Assembly (NCBI GenBank): GCA_009746045.1
Contig: RPFO01000448.1
Span: 1,034,565 to 1,098,564, forward strand
Direction of reading: 5' to 3'
From: Mesostigma viride
Lineage: Eukaryota; Streptophyta; Mesostigmatophyceae; Mesostigmatales; Mesostigmataceae
DNA: 64,000 bases
Position 1 is the stretch's first letter, and the number at the start of each line of letters is the position of its first letter. The notes below the pieces were generated by a model. It was not told the DNA's origin. It ran no database searches and saw only the letters and a list, made by a program, of their open reading frames with translations. Shown piece after piece: positions 33,816-44,854 of this stretch. A program made the position numbers and the translations under genes.

Positions 33816-34220
33816 ATGAGCCAGCGACGTCCTTTTCCTGCTCCTTCTCATTCGACTAGTAATAATAGCTTAGCGAAATATTACGTAGTTATTACCCCTC
33901 AATGGGCATCTATTTTCTTATCGTGGGCCGATGCTAGGAAGTTCGTTCAGTCGCGTACTTATAATGTCTCCAAATATAAGAAGTTTATGTCCTTTGAAGA
34001 AGCTCAGACCTACCTCTTAAATCATAGTGAATCAGATTTGGGTCTACATTCTCGTCCTTCTCCTCATGCTCGTCCTGCTGTAGATAGTCTTGTTTTCGTC
34101 ACACCACCTCCATCTCCTCCTTCGTCTCCCCCTAAACGGGCTGCATCCTCATCTAGCTTAGATATGCCTCTCACTTTGGAGTTTGGCTCCCTATCCATTA
34201 CTGTTGCTAAAAAGGATTGA
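33816..34220 (+). CDS. TE1 ORF with RNase H1-type hybrid-binding (viroplasmin-like) domain
   Basis: A 134-residue protein starting MSQRRPFPAP. Residues ~20-70 match the N-terminal RNA:DNA hybrid-binding domain of eukaryotic RNase H1 (also called caulimovirus viroplasmin domain). Visible features are KYYVV, a central SWADARKFV segment with the conserved Trp, and KYKKFMSFEEAQTYLL. The rest is Pro/Ser-rich and low-complexity. It is a separate ORF between the leader and gag, in the same orientation, and ends at TGA 34218-34220. In this place it could bind the RNA:DNA intermediate during reverse transcription; that role is inference. The domain call is by motif pattern. Confidence 0.7.
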   Translation: MSQRRPFPAPSHSTSNNSLAKYYVVITPQWASIFLSWADARKFVQSRTYNVSKYKKFMSFEEAQTYLLNHSESDLGLHSRPSPHARPAVDSLVFVTPPPSPPSSPPKRAASSSSLDMPLTLEFGSLSITVAKKD

Positions 34221-34334
34221 TTTAAATTGTTTTTTTTGTTGTAGGACATTAAAAGCTTTTCCTTTTTCCTTTGTTGCTTTCATCTAGATTCCTATTCCTT
34301 TACTTAATTAAAGACGGATCCAGTGGGTGGAGAT

Positions 34335-34354
34335 ATGTCGCCTATACCTACCAA

Positions 34355-34387
<33 letters not shown>

Positions 34388-35888
34388 CATAACAATACTC
34401 GTGGTAACCGACGGGACTCCTTGGAAACGGTACACCATCTCACTCCTCAAGGTATTCTGCGTACCTCACCTCCTTCTCCTGTTACTGGTGGTCGCCGTCG
34501 TCCCTCAATTACCCCACCTACCTATGAACAACGTATTTCACAAGTCAGATTTAGTGATGAACCCTCTTTTGCTGTGAACCAGGCCCCTGCCCCTTCTGCA
34601 ACCTTGGCTCACCCCTCCAGCAGGTCCTCACTCACTAACAATGCTTCTAGGCCTCCTTCCCACCCTGTGCCTTCCATGCCTGCTTTAACACGGGTCGTAC
34701 CTCTGCCCCTGTCGGCCCTTCTGGGCGCCCTAGTGCAGTTCCCTTTTACCCACCTGCTTCCTGGTCCTACCCTGAGACGGCCTATGAGGCTGCCCAGGTC
34801 CCTACCCGTGTGGCTGATTTAGAAGTTAATAATGATTTCAGTACCATGCCCCTAGATGATAGGAATTATGATCATTTTGCCTACTCCTCTCTTCGTGAGC
34901 AATATACTGTTCCCTTCTCCTATGGGCACCATCCTGAAACGGTGGCTCCCTCTAGACCCCTACCCAAAACTTTTCCTATCCCTTCCTTCTATCCCGCTTA
35001 TGTAGCAGTGGAAGATAGTGGCCCTATGGGAAAAACTGATTCTTCTAATCCCCCTAAGCCTCCTGCTCTTCCCCTCTTTGCCAACCTTCCTAAGCTGGAT
35101 GTCAAGTCTACCCCTCAACAGTTTTTCACTTTCATTATGTTGCTCACCCAGAACACAGAGTCTGGCAGAACCACAATAGGTGGCGCCTCTCTGATGCTGT
35201 ACTAGTTCCTCATTATCTTACTACCTGCATTACTCCTGAGCTTGCTAACCTCATCCAGTGTGAGTCTCTTGCCTCTCATGCCTACCCAAACTCTGTAGCA
35301 GAATTGTTTAAGCGTTTAGAGAACCATTTAGTCCCTCCCGATGCAGATTGGCAGGATAGATTAGCCTTTGGTACCTTGCAGCAGGGTACCAAATCCTTCA
35401 AAGAATATATGAAAGAGTTTGATGCCCAGATGGTACGAATTAGGGATTTGTCGGGCGCAGAAGTACGTGCCCGCTTCCTTCAGGGCCTCAGTAGACCCTT
35501 ATTGCGTGAAGTCAAGCGCCAGTTCTCTGCCTACCGTTTTACTGACCTGCCCCTCAAGCATGTGCGCCAGCATCTTTTACGAGTAGCAGATTTCTTCTCC
35601 ACGCCTTCTCTTCCTACCCGTTCCCGTATTAATAATATTAGTCTTACCCCTGAGGAGGAGAACTCCTATGTAGAAGAATTAGATATTTGTGTGACTGACC
35701 TTTCAGCTCTGGATGTCTCTCATATCACCTGCTATCATTGTAAGGAAGTAGGTCATCTTAAACGTGAGTGCCCCAAGTTCCTTTCGGGTGCTCCCCCTCA
35801 TCCCGACGCTCGCCCTCCTCGTACCCCTCAGCGTGCTCCTATTCGTCCCACTTCAGGACGCATTCCTCAGCTACCCCTAGTAGGCTGA
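34335..35888 (+). CDS. TE1 gag (frameshifted), zinc knuckle
   Basis: Starts MSPIPT followed by a poly-Asn tract from an AAT repeat. Reading continues through four successive segments, each one base back: 34335-34440, about 34421-34760, about 34760-35165 and about 35165-35888. The last contains the Ty3-type capsid region (RLAFGTLQQGTKSFKEYMKEF, FLQGLSRPLLREV) and a CCHC knuckle, CYHCKEVGHLKREC, at 35730-35771, then a Pro/Arg-rich end. N-terminal parts are Pro/Ser-rich and less certain. The apparent start may not be the true one given the breaks. Confidence 0.75.
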
Positions 35889-36169
35889 ATGCTGTGCAGA
35901 CAGGACCCCAGGGTTCCCCTATGATAATCAGGCTCCCGCACCCTCTTCAATCCCTCGTGACCCTCCAGCAGTGGCTTTTCCGCCAGGGTCTTCTTCGGGG
36001 TTAGTTCCTATGGATTTGGGGGGGAGGGGGAACAGTAGGCCTGTCAGCCGGGGGTAACCTGGACAGGTCCTTAGATAGTACCCCAGATAATAATTTTTGC
36101 TTGCCTGTTTTTATAACCTCTGTAGGAGCTGAATCATCCCTACCACTACGTGTGCGTCCTCTTATGTTC

Positions 36170-36423
36170 TTGAATGGTGGCTTAACCGTCCTCATACTGT
36201 TGTAGACCCCTTCTTGCATGCTGATGAACTCTTGAATGTCTCTGTGTTAGTGGATAGCGGTGCGGCTAGCTCCTTTGTGAGCGAGGCCCTAGTTAGGCGT
36301 TTAGGACTAGTCCCTACCCCTCACACAAAAACGTCACTGTCCATTATGCTGACGGTCGCACCAGTCATTCCCCGGGTACGGTGTCCCTTCCCCTGGTCAT
36401 ACAAGGACGTACGGTCAACCTGA
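36170..36423 (+). CDS. TE1 aspartic protease (retropepsin), partial frame
   Basis: The active-site motif VLVDSGAASSFVSEAL has its DSG codons at 36253-36261. A frame change in the A5 run near 36328 moves the continuation (SLPLVIQG...DVLLGLDWH, the flap and C-terminal ALLG-like motif) into the RT frame. It cleaves gag-pol in related elements. Either a real single-base loss or a sequencing error explains the break. Confidence 0.8.
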
Positions 36424-38387
36424 CGGCCACTATAGGCCCTATCACTACAGCTGATGTATTACTAGGATTAGATTGGCACCAGGATAATAAGATTACTATT
36501 AATTATGATACTATGGTCATTTGGTTTCCAGATAGCTCTTACTGGGTACCAGAACGTCATTATAGATTAGAAAATTTATCCTTGGTAGATATTACTCCTC
36601 CTACACCTGTTGATCCTCCTGTGAGACCTATACCTGAAGTATTAATGTCCAATGACGAATTGCGATCTGAACTAAAGGAATATGGATACCTATTATGTAT
36701 GTTCCTTCAGTTAGAAGTACAAGAGATACCTATCACTAATAATAGTGTGGATATAGATGTAAACACAGTGGATACAATAGGAGTGGGATTTACTGAAAAT
36801 GAAATAGTAAGATACATGGCTGTGATAGATTCCTCAAAAGTATTTGAAGAAAAGACTCCTTCTTATCCTCCTCCTCGTTCTGTTTTACACCGTGTAGTTA
36901 TCAAGGACGGTGCAGTTCCTACGCACTCTCCGATGTATAGAATGGGCCCTACCGAATTAAAGGAACTAAAACAGATTTTAGTGTCACTATTAGAAGCAGG
37001 ATTGATAGAGCCTAGTAACTCCCCCTACTCCGCTGGTGTCCTGTTAGTTCCTAAGCCAAATGGCAAGTTTCGCCTAGTTACTGATTATAGGAAGTTAAAC
37101 GATATTACTGTGAAGTCTAAATACCCTCTACCTCGTATTGATGATATATTTAATAAGGTTAAAGGTTCTACCTGTTTCACAGTACTAGATTGTGCGGATG
37201 GTTTTTGGCAACTACGTATAGCTCCTGAGGATTGCCACAAAACCGCCTTTGCTACCCCTTTTGGGCATTACCAGTTTAGAGTAGCGGCTATGGGACTCTG
37301 TAACTCTCCTGCCTCTTTCCAAATGTTAATGAATGAAGTGCTTAGACCTGTTATGGGAAATTCTCACCTTCCTCAAGTGTCCTCTGATTTAAAGGATCCT
37401 TCCTTCTCCTCTGTTTCTTTATCTGAGCATGACCGTTCTTGTGCTCAAGCTTACTTAGATGATATCCTTATTTATTCTCCTGATTTTGAAACGCACCTAC
37501 GTGATTTAAAGAAAGTATTAGAAATCATGGCTGAAAATTCTTTATGGGCACGCCGTGCTAAAGTTCGCTCTGGTAGGAGTGTCCCATTTTTAGGGCACGT
37601 TCTGTCAGATGCCGGGGTTGCTACCGACCCGGATAAAACTAAGTCAATTCAGGAATGGCCTACCCCTACCGACGTTAAAGGTGTACGTAGTTTTCTAGGA
37701 ATTGCTTCTTACTATAGGCGTTTTATCCCGCGTTTCGCAACTATAGCAGCCCCTATTAATCATCTATTAAAGAAGGATATCCCCTTTGTTTGGAGTAGTG
37801 AATGTCAGTCGGCTTTTCAGTGTCTAAAATCCCTACTCCTCTCCCCTCCCGTACTCATCCTACCGGATACTACTAAACCCTTTGTTGTAGCTACAGATGC
37901 TAGCAAGGTAGCTATAGGGGGCGTCCTTCTCCAGGATCAGGGTCAGGGCTTACAGCCAATCGAGTATATCTCTAGGACAATGCTTCCTGCGGAGCGTAAC
38001 TATCCCGTACACCAGCAGGAACTATTAGCTGTGGTGTATTGTTGCCACGCGTGGCAGCACTTTCTTAAAGGTGCTCAATTTGATGTTTGTCTGAATGAAC
38101 CCTGCGAGATTGATCCTTATAGATTAGTTATCCAGACGGACCACCGTCCCCTTACCCATCTTCTCTCACAACCCAACCTTACCCCTCGTCAAGCGCGCTG
38201 GATGGAGTTTTTAGCACAGTTTTCCCCTTTTAAACTTCAGTATGTTAAGGGTGTAGATAACATAGTACCAGATGCACTCTCCCGTCGTGCAGATTACTCC
38301 TTTTTCGAGGACCTTGATGTTCTCAATACTACTCTAGTTCCTACTACTATGGGTGTAACCCCGTATGGTGAACTACCTGATGATTAA
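36381..38387 (+). CDS. TE1 reverse transcriptase and RNase H
   Basis: Long intact frame. The end of protease (LLGLDWHQDN) is followed by an RT core with AGLIEPSNSPYSAGVLLVPK, LDCADGFWQLRIAPED (motif A Asp) and AYLDDILIYS (catalytic YLDD, 37449-37478). Next come the thumb-connection motif SFLGIASYYRRFI and RNase H with VATDASKVAIGGVLLQ, QQELLAVVY and TDHRPLTHLL. It ends VPDALSRR and an acidic tail, and is then cut by the 289-bp insertion whose TAAT tail supplies the stop. Codon use is AT-leaning, unlike the GC-rich host exons and the downstream extra ORF. All catalytic motifs look intact. Confidence 0.95.
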   Translation: MSLPLVIQGRTVNLTATIGPITTADVLLGLDWHQDNKITINYDTMVIWFPDSSYWVPERHYRLENLSLVDITPPTPVDPPVRPIPEVLMSNDELRSELKEYGYLLCMFLQLEVQEIPITNNSVDIDVNTVDTIGVGFTENEIVRYMAVIDSSKVFEEKTPSYPPPRSVLHRVVIKDGAVPTHSPMYRMGPTELKELKQILVSLLEAGLIEPSNSPYSAGVLLVPKPNGKFRLVTDYRKLNDITVKSKYPLPRIDDIFNKVKGSTCFTVLDCADGFWQLRIAPEDCHKTAFATPFGHYQFRVAAMGLCNSPASFQMLMNEVLRPVMGNSHLPQVSSDLKDPSFSSVSLSEHDRSCAQAYLDDILIYSPDFETHLRDLKKVLEIMAENSLWARRAKVRSGRSVPFLGHVLSDAGVATDPDKTKSIQEWPTPTDVKGVRSFLGIASYYRRFIPRFATIAAPINHLLKKDIPFVWSSECQSAFQCLKSLLLSPPVLILPDTTKPFVVATDASKVAIGGVLLQDQGQGLQPIEYISRTMLPAERNYPVHQQELLAVVYCCHAWQHFLKGAQFDVCLNEPCEIDPYRLVIQTDHRPLTHLLSQPNLTPRQARWMEFLAQFSPFKLQYVKGVDNIVPDALSRRADYSFFEDLDVLNTTLVPTTMGVTPYGELPDD

Positions 38388-38673
38388 TTAATTAATTAAT
38401 TAAACTCGTGCTCCCGTTGGGGAGTCACGGAGCACCGAAGTGCTTTTAATCCCTGTGTGTGCACTACAGGAGAAAGGGCAGAGACCCCCAGTCTCCTTCA
38501 TGCCAAAGGCATGCCACAGCTGCAATCGGGCGCGGCTAGCTAAAAGGACAGGCTAACGATCCGGCAAACTGTGGGTGCAATAAGACCCATGTGAGCATAT
38601 CATAGCAAGGAGCGTGGGCAAGTAATCTGAACATAGCCAGGGCGTAGCATGGCTGTACTAGGACTAGGCCTGT
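38385..38673 (-). mobile_element. 289-bp LINE/SINE-like insertion in TE1 pol
   Basis: Flanked by the 10-bp duplication ACCTGATGAT (38375-38384 and 38674-38683). On the - strand it ends with two adjacent stem-loops, AGCAC-TTCG-GTGCT and CTCCCC-AAC-GGGAG-type, and then a TAAT tail. The same 3' end occurs at 31970-32030 and, diverged, at 42355-42440 and 22690-22780. No pol III A/B boxes were recognised, so a 5'-truncated LINE is as likely as a SINE. Confidence 0.85.
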
Positions 38674-39247
38674 ACCTGATGATGAATCCTATGCCTACCT
38701 CTTTCATACAGCTGTTCGCATGCCTGATCTCCTTTCTCACGTAGGACTCTCTCTCCCGTGTGAGGCCCTTCCTGTGGCCTCGGTGGGGGGGGAGGGGAAA
38801 AATAAAATTTCTATACCGCTTAGCCATGTAGCGACTAGGTCAGGAAAGTCTTATGAAAGCATAGTCCCTCTAGGACCTCCCCTTCTCTTTGGCAAGGCGG
38901 TAGGAGATCTCTTTAAACCTGTTCTGGATACCTCTGTAGCGATGCCTACCTCTGATCTTGAACGCCTTATTAGTAGATTTACGGCCACTGAGCCGGAAGC
39001 ATTAGCTGCCATTGCTGCCCATCCCCAACAATTAGGCAAGCACCCTTGTAAATTTGTAGGTGGATTTTTATATGTGCAGATAGCAGATTCTCCCCCTCAA
39101 TGGCGCCTGTATGTCCCTCCTATCTGTCGCTCCTCCTTGCTCTTTGAGTTGCATGACTTAGCTGCTCATCAGGGTGGTAAACGGGTACGGGACCTAGTAG
39201 CCCGCTCTTACTACTGGCCTTCCCTTTTAAAGGATGTAGATGAGTAT
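38674..39247 (+). CDS. TE1 integrase N-terminal part (before the 10-kb insertion)
   Basis: Resumes the pol frame after the 289-bp insertion and ends in the HHCC zinc-binding part, FELHDLAAHQGGKRVRDLV then YYWPSLLKDVDEY, where the TAT duplication of the large insertion falls. The two His ligands are here; the two Cys ligands are at 49530-49550. A region before it is spacer between RNase H and integrase. Confidence 0.85.
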
Positions 39248-39324
39248 GAGGGGATTCATAGGTGTTTGCTCAATTTCACAAGTCTTCAAATGAGTAAAAA
39301 AAAAATCTTTCAGATCTGAGGGTA

Positions 39325-41690
39325 CCTAAAGCTGGACTGTTGCAGGCAGCATGTAGACCATGAAAATAGACCACCCACGAAAATTGGGCTCATTCTGAGC
39401 TCAAATGGTGACATGTGACAGCATACATGTGCAGTTTTTCGTCATTTCCCCCCTTTACTTACATGAAACAAATATGAATAGTGGACAAATGAACTCATTT
39501 CAGGCTGGATTGTTGCAGGCAGCATCTAGACCATGAAAATAGACCACCCACGAAAATTGGGCTCATTCTGAGCTCAAATGGTGACATGTGACAGCATACA
39601 TGTGCAGTTTTTCGTCATTTCCCCCCTTTACTTACATGAAACAAATATGAATAGTGGACAAATGAACTCATTTCAGGCTGGATTCTTGCAGGCAGCATCT
39701 AGACCATGAAAATAGACCACCCACAAAAATTGGGCTCATTCTGAGCTCAAATGGTGACATGTGACAGCATACATGTGCAGTTTTTCGTCATTTTCCCCCT
39801 TTTCTTACATGAAACAAATATGAATAGTGAACAAATGAACTCATTTCAGGCTGGATTCTTGCAGGCAGCATGTAGACCATGAAAATAGACCACCCACAAA
39901 AATTGGGCTCATTCTGAGCTCAAATGGTGACATGTGACAGCATACATGTGCAGTTTTTCGTCATTTTCCCCCTTTTCTTACATGAAACAAATATGAATAG
40001 TGGACAAATGAACTCATTTCAGGCTGGATTCTTGCAGGCAGCATCTAGACCATGAAAATAGACCACCCACAAAAATTGGGCTCATTCTGAGCTCAAATGG
40101 TGACATGTGACAGCATACATGTGCAGTTTTTCGTCATTTCCCCCCTTTACTTACATGAAACAAATATGAATAGTGGACTTGTAAATGAACTCATTTCAGG
40201 CTGGATTCTTGCAGGCAGCATCTAGACCATGAAAATAGACCACCCACAAAAATTGGGCTCATTCTGAGCTCAAATGGTGACATGTGACAGCATACATGTG
40301 CAGTTTTTCGTCATTTTCCCCCTTTTCTTACATGAAACAAATATGAATAGTGGACTTGTAAATGAACTCATTTCAGGCTGGATTCTTGCAGGCAGCATTT
40401 AGACCATGAAAATAGACCACCCACAAAAATTGGGCTCATTCTGAGCTCAAATGGTGACATGTGACAGCATACATGTGCAGTTTTTCGTCATTTTCCCCCT
40501 TTTCTTACATGAAACAAATATGAATAGTGGACAAATGAACTCATATCAGGCTGGATTCTTGCAGGCAGCATTTAGACCATGAAAATAGACCACCCACAAA
40601 AATTGGGCTCATTCTGAGCTCAAATGGTGACATGTGACAGCATACATGTGCAGTTTTTCGTCATTTTCCCCCTTTTCTTACATGAAACAAATATGAATAG
40701 TGAACAAATGAACTCATATCAGGCTGGATTCTTGCAGGCAGCATTTATACCATGAAAATAGACCACCCACAAAAATTGGGCTCATTATGAGCTCAAATGG
40801 TGACATGTGACAGCATACATGTGCAGTTTTTCGTCATTTTCCCCCTTTTCTTACATGAAACAAATATGAACAGTGGACAAATGAACTCATTTCAGGCTGG
40901 ATTCTTGCAAGCAGCATCTAGACCATGAAAATAGACCACCCACAAAAATTGGGCTCATTCTGAGCTCAAATGGTGACATGTGACAGCATACATGTGCAGC
41001 TTTTCGTCATTTGCACCGGTTTCTTACATGAAACAAATAGGAATCATGACCAAATGAACTCATATCGAGCTGCCAGGATTCTTGCAAGCAACATTTAAAC
41101 CATAATACTACACCACCTACAAAAATTGGGCTCATTATGAGCTCAAATGGTGACATGTGACAGTATAAATATGCAGTTTTACGCCATTTTCATCGTTTTC
41201 TTACACGAAATAAATAGGAATCATGACCAAATGAGCTCATATCGAGCTGGATTCTTGCAAGCTACATTTAAACCATAATACTAGACCACCTACAAAAATT
41301 GGGCTCATTATGAGCTCAAATGGTGACATGTGACAGTATAAATATGCAACCTTTTGTCATTTGCACCGGTTTCTTACATGAAACAAATAGGAATCATGAA
41401 CCAATGAACTCATATCCAGCTGGATTCTTGCAAGCTACATTTAAACCATAATACTACACCACCTACAAAAATTGGGCTCATTATGAGCTCAAATGGTGAC
41501 ATGTGACAGTATGAATATGCAGTTTTACGCCATTTGCACCGGTTTCTTACATGAAACAAATAGGAATCATGACCAAATGAACTCATATCAAGCTGGATTC
41601 TTGCAAGCAACATTTAAACCATAATACTAGACCACCTACAAAAATTGGGCTCATTCGATCTGAGCTCAAATGGTGACATGTGACAGTATA
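39325..41690 (+). repeat. 173-bp satellite array, left arm (~13.5 copies)
   Basis: Monomers start at gctggattcttgcaggcagc (39331, 39504, 39677 and so on, period 173). Inner copies differ by a few substitutions. The last four (from about 41040) are clearly more diverged, so the array is youngest toward the outer end. Confidence 0.95.
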
Positions 41691-41691
41691 T

Positions 41692-41895
41692 GAAAAGAGA
41701 CAACAAACGTGGACTGAAGCATTGGCACGCTGAGCCCCGTGCATGTCTGAGACCAGTTGTCTGAAAAGAGACAACAAACGTGGCAGCATGGCACGCCGAG
41801 CCCCGTGCATGTCTGAGACCAGTTGTCTGAAAAGAGACAACAAACGTGGAAGCATGGCACGCCGAGCCCCGTGCATGTCTGAGACCAGTTGTCTG
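41692..41895 (+). repeat. 66-bp tandem repeat, 3 copies
   Basis: Units begin tgaaaagagacaacaaacgtgg at about 41691, 41762 and 41828 and end cgtgcatgtctgagaccagt. The array abuts the diverged end of the satellite array. Confidence 0.9.
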
Positions 41896-41962
41896 AACTG
41901 AAACGTAAAAAGCGCGGATCCGCGTAAGGCGCGATGTCTACTGGCTCAGGACAGTATATATA

Positions 41963-42294
41963 TTAAAAATATAATTACTTACAGCAGAGTGAAATCACTC
42001 AAACCAAAGCAAACGCCCAGCTATAAACCTATATACAGAGCCATGTCAAAGCTCTATACTACGATAAGACCAATGGAAACGCCTAACGGAGGAACCTAAT
42101 AGCCCTGCTGCACCGCAAAATCAGCCCGCGTACGGCGGAGCATGATGTCAGCCATGGCCCGAGTCAGCGCCACCGACAAGCGCTGACGCCAATATGACGT
42201 CCAGGTCCGCGCCGACCATGGGGCCCGCTGGCCCTCCAGGTCCAGCCGGTCCTCCCGGAGCCGGCAACACTCCTTGAAGAAGGCGGAGGTATAA
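41963..42294 (-). mobile_element. 5'-truncated retroelement copy 3 (same family as 20430-22070)
   Basis: Near-identical to 20445-20790, sharing the - strand 3' end. Flanked by GACAGTATATATA on both sides (41950-41962 and 42295-42307), a 13-bp target duplication. It is truncated within the endonuclease-like domain. The shared 3' end with different 5' ends in three copies is the signature of target-primed reverse transcription. Confidence 0.85.
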
Positions 42295-42354
42295 GACAGT
42301 ATATATATATATAAGTAACATTTAAACTCAGCCCAGTTTTGACGTCATTTCCAA

Positions 42355-42440
42355 CTGAAAAAATTATTAATTAAATAATTCATTGATAAAACACGCGCTC
42401 CTATTGGGGAGTCGCAGAGCACAATAATACATGTTAAAGT
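42355..42440 (-). mobile_element. Diverged 3' end of LINE/SINE-like family
   Basis: Contains the terminal hairpin in variant form (gcgctcctattggggagtcg on +) next to an AT-rich tail, and the aaagtgctttt arm beyond. Boundaries are unclear. Confidence 0.5.
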
Positions 42441-42637
42441 GCTTTTCATCCCTGTATGTTGCACGCTGGGATCTAAAACTGAAAAATTTAAACTCACATC
42501 AATAAGGCTAGTCTGAGTCTGAGTCATCAATTATGTGGGGAGGGCGGCGCTTGTGGCGCGGGGTCGCCTTCGCTTGCTTGCTAGCCGTGCCCCGGTGTGC
42601 GACCTGCTTCGATCCGAACGCACTCTACTATCTCCGC

Positions 42638-42928
42638 CTAACCTCGCGCAGTCGAGTCGGGTGGCAGATTGGGTAACTCTACACCTGGGCATGCGCAAAG
42701 CGCAGCTCGCACCTCATCTAACCCTACTATTTCATCGTCCCCGTCTGTGTAGAGCACATGGACCATGTTGTGCTCCTTATTAAACGCCGTCACATGGGCA
42801 TGATACCGCTTCTCCCCTGAGTTTGGGCCTGAAAATATCTTGCATACCGGGGTCCCCACCAACCATTCCGGCTCGTGCACGTCCATGACATGCGATTTGA
42901 AAAGTGCCATCGCCGTCTTCTCCGCCAT
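42638..42928 (-). CDS. Small ORF with Tudor/chromo-barrel-like motif inside the 10-kb element
   Basis: 96 residues starting MAEKTAMALFKSHVMD. Residues 25-75 contain LVGTPVCKIFSGP, a GEKRYHAHVTAF strand and VHVLYTDGDDEIVGLDEVR. The Y-x-DGD-x-E...E(V/L) pattern is typical of small beta-barrel Tudor/agenet-like readers, which bind methylated histone tails. The C-terminus is unrelated and ends at a stop, so it may be the first exon of a longer gene. It could be element-encoded or captured. Function is not assigned. Confidence 0.4.
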   Translation of the reverse strand: MAEKTAMALFKSHVMDVHEPEWLVGTPVCKIFSGPNSGEKRYHAHVTAFNKEHNMVHVLYTDGDDEIVGLDEVRAALCACPGVELPNLPPDSTARG

Positions 42929-43031
42929 TGCTGATTCCGTTTTCTGTGCTTATTCCGTTTTCCCACCCCTCATGTTTCGCGCACATACGAAAAGGACTTG
43001 AATTTCCTTGCTAACAGGTCGGTCTCGGCAA

Positions 43032-43323
43032 TTTCTGAGCTATCTGCTCATTTTATAGTTATGTTGCGGCGGGCTCAAAGGGGGCCGATCTGCCGCCTGT
43101 AGCGTAGCTCTACCGTACGTCACCTACACCATGTTAGGTGCTTGTTGTTACTTAGGACTAGAGAGAGAAAAGGGACCGGCGGTGCGCCGGTACTAGTGCC
43201 TACTGGCAACCGTGCCCGCCCTTGATTGAGGGGGGCGCGGCGCCTTGAGACATGTGCTTTGTTTTCCATTTTCACACCGTACTTAGAGTGGTGTGGTGAA
43301 CGTAGGGAGGCCTTTTTGCAGCT
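43032..43323. repeat. Duplicated segment A (292 bp), copies 43032-43323 and 44853-45144
   Basis: Two direct copies that appear identical apart from the edges. They begin tttctgagctatctgctcat and end cctttttgcagct. LTR signs (TG...CA ends, target duplication) are missing. Copy 2 overlaps the end of segment B copy 1 by 2 bp. Confidence 0.9.
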
Positions 43324-44091
43324 TCGCAACTTGATCCCAGCATTTGCTGGCAAGGTCGGCTGGCCGCTATGGCGGCTGCGCTGAATGTAAGACGATGCTA
43401 TCGGCCTCTCCGGGCGTGGAGAGGCCTGGAATAAAAGTCTTTATGATCGCCACCTACCGTTACAGGCCACGGTAATGGTTGTTGGGTGGGGGGCTCTACG
43501 ATTTGAGTAAAAGGGTGTGATTTCCGGCGCTGGGCCCACTGACGATTCCCCTCTACCCCTGGGTGCGGCAAGCAGCTTCCTGACACTGGGGAAGCTGCGT
43601 TTTTTAGTCGGACAACGTCAGGGAAGGAGCCATACAGGCCAGGGCCAGCGGCTACGGTGGAAAGAATCACAGGTGGAGGCGAATCTGCCTTAAACGTGGA
43701 GATGGCTAGCGTGGGGTGCCAGGGTAGCCCATAACTACCAGGAGCCTGACAGCGGACCCGATCTTTCGGCCTGTGGCCAGACGGGAGTTTCGGGGAGGAT
43801 GCGGGGCTGGAGCGAATCTTGGTGGGAGGAGCGCGCTCTTCATAATTGCCCAGTTTTTCAGCAAAGGCAGCGGCTGCCGTGGGTCGGGGGGGGTCCTGTC
43901 GGCATGGGGAGGTCGGCAGGCACTCTGTACCCTCTCGGCGCTCCGGCGAGCAGGCCCCTTCTGCCCTTGGCGATAAGGGAGAGGTGGGAAGCTGCGGAAA
44001 ACCGTGGGTATTCATGCGCACTTACAAAAAATCTGGTTAAGAAACTCTACAGCGCTTGGCAAGCCTGGAAAAAAAATTTCCCCTCGCGGGG

Positions 44092-44171
44092 GGCGCGTGA
44101 AAACGTCTAAGGCTCCGCTACGCCCGCCCAAAGGCGGCGGGCTCCGCTTTGCCTTTGCCGTTTTCACGCGC
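44092..44171. repeat. Inverted repeat with GC-rich loop
   Basis: gcgcgtgaaaacg (44092-44104) and cgttttcacgcgc (44159-44171) are perfect inverted copies around a loop itself able to pair (cgcccgcc...ggcggcggg). The surrounding sequence 43324-44660 has no supported gene. Confidence 0.8.
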
Positions 44172-44662
44172 CTCCCACGAGGGGGGGTGCGTGTGGAACC
44201 CGGCAGTGCGGTCCGGCTTTGGTTTAAGAAAATGCATTATATACCATAATAAAGCTCCACTCGGCTGCGGCTGCGCCAAGGCTCGTGACACCATGGCGAT
44301 GGTGAGCCTTGGCGCTAGGAGGTCCGCAGCCATCATTATCACCACGATGGGGGGTAATGGAGCCAGTGGCAGTGGCTCTACCCTCGGGAAATCCCAGCGG
44401 CTTTGCCGGTGGGCTGGTGATGGTGGTTGGGTGAGCTGGAGACGTTCCCAGGTGGCATAAGTCCTAAAGCGGCAGCACTGGGATGCGCCCCTCTAGGAAG
44501 GGGAACGCATGTGGCTCCGCCCTGCGTCCGCCGGGAGACCGTAGCGGCCACACGGGGGCGGGAAGGGGGGCATCATCATGCCAACAAGAGCCCAGCATTC
44601 CAAGTGGTTGCGTTCCTACCACCAGGGCTGGAAACGGCCTGGGTGGCCAGAGATGGTGATGT

Positions 44663-44854
44663 GGGACAAGATTGGACCAAGGGGGCATGTGCTGGGCCCC
44701 AGCATGGTGAACTGGCCTAACTTGACAATGACTTGTACAATGATTTTGAGGGTGTGGCTAGGCTCAACTGTTAAAGCCTGCACACACTTATTGTAATAAA
44801 CTTGTTTCTCTGGTAGGAAGGCACTCCAATGGACCTTAGCTTCAGCACCTATTT
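44663..44854. repeat. Duplicated segment B (192 bp), copies 44663-44854 and 45172-45363
   Basis: Direct copies beginning gggacaagattggaccaagg and ending ttcagcacctattt. The - strand of B is open (AFLPEKQVYYNKCVQAL...) but no family was recognised. Confidence 0.9.
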
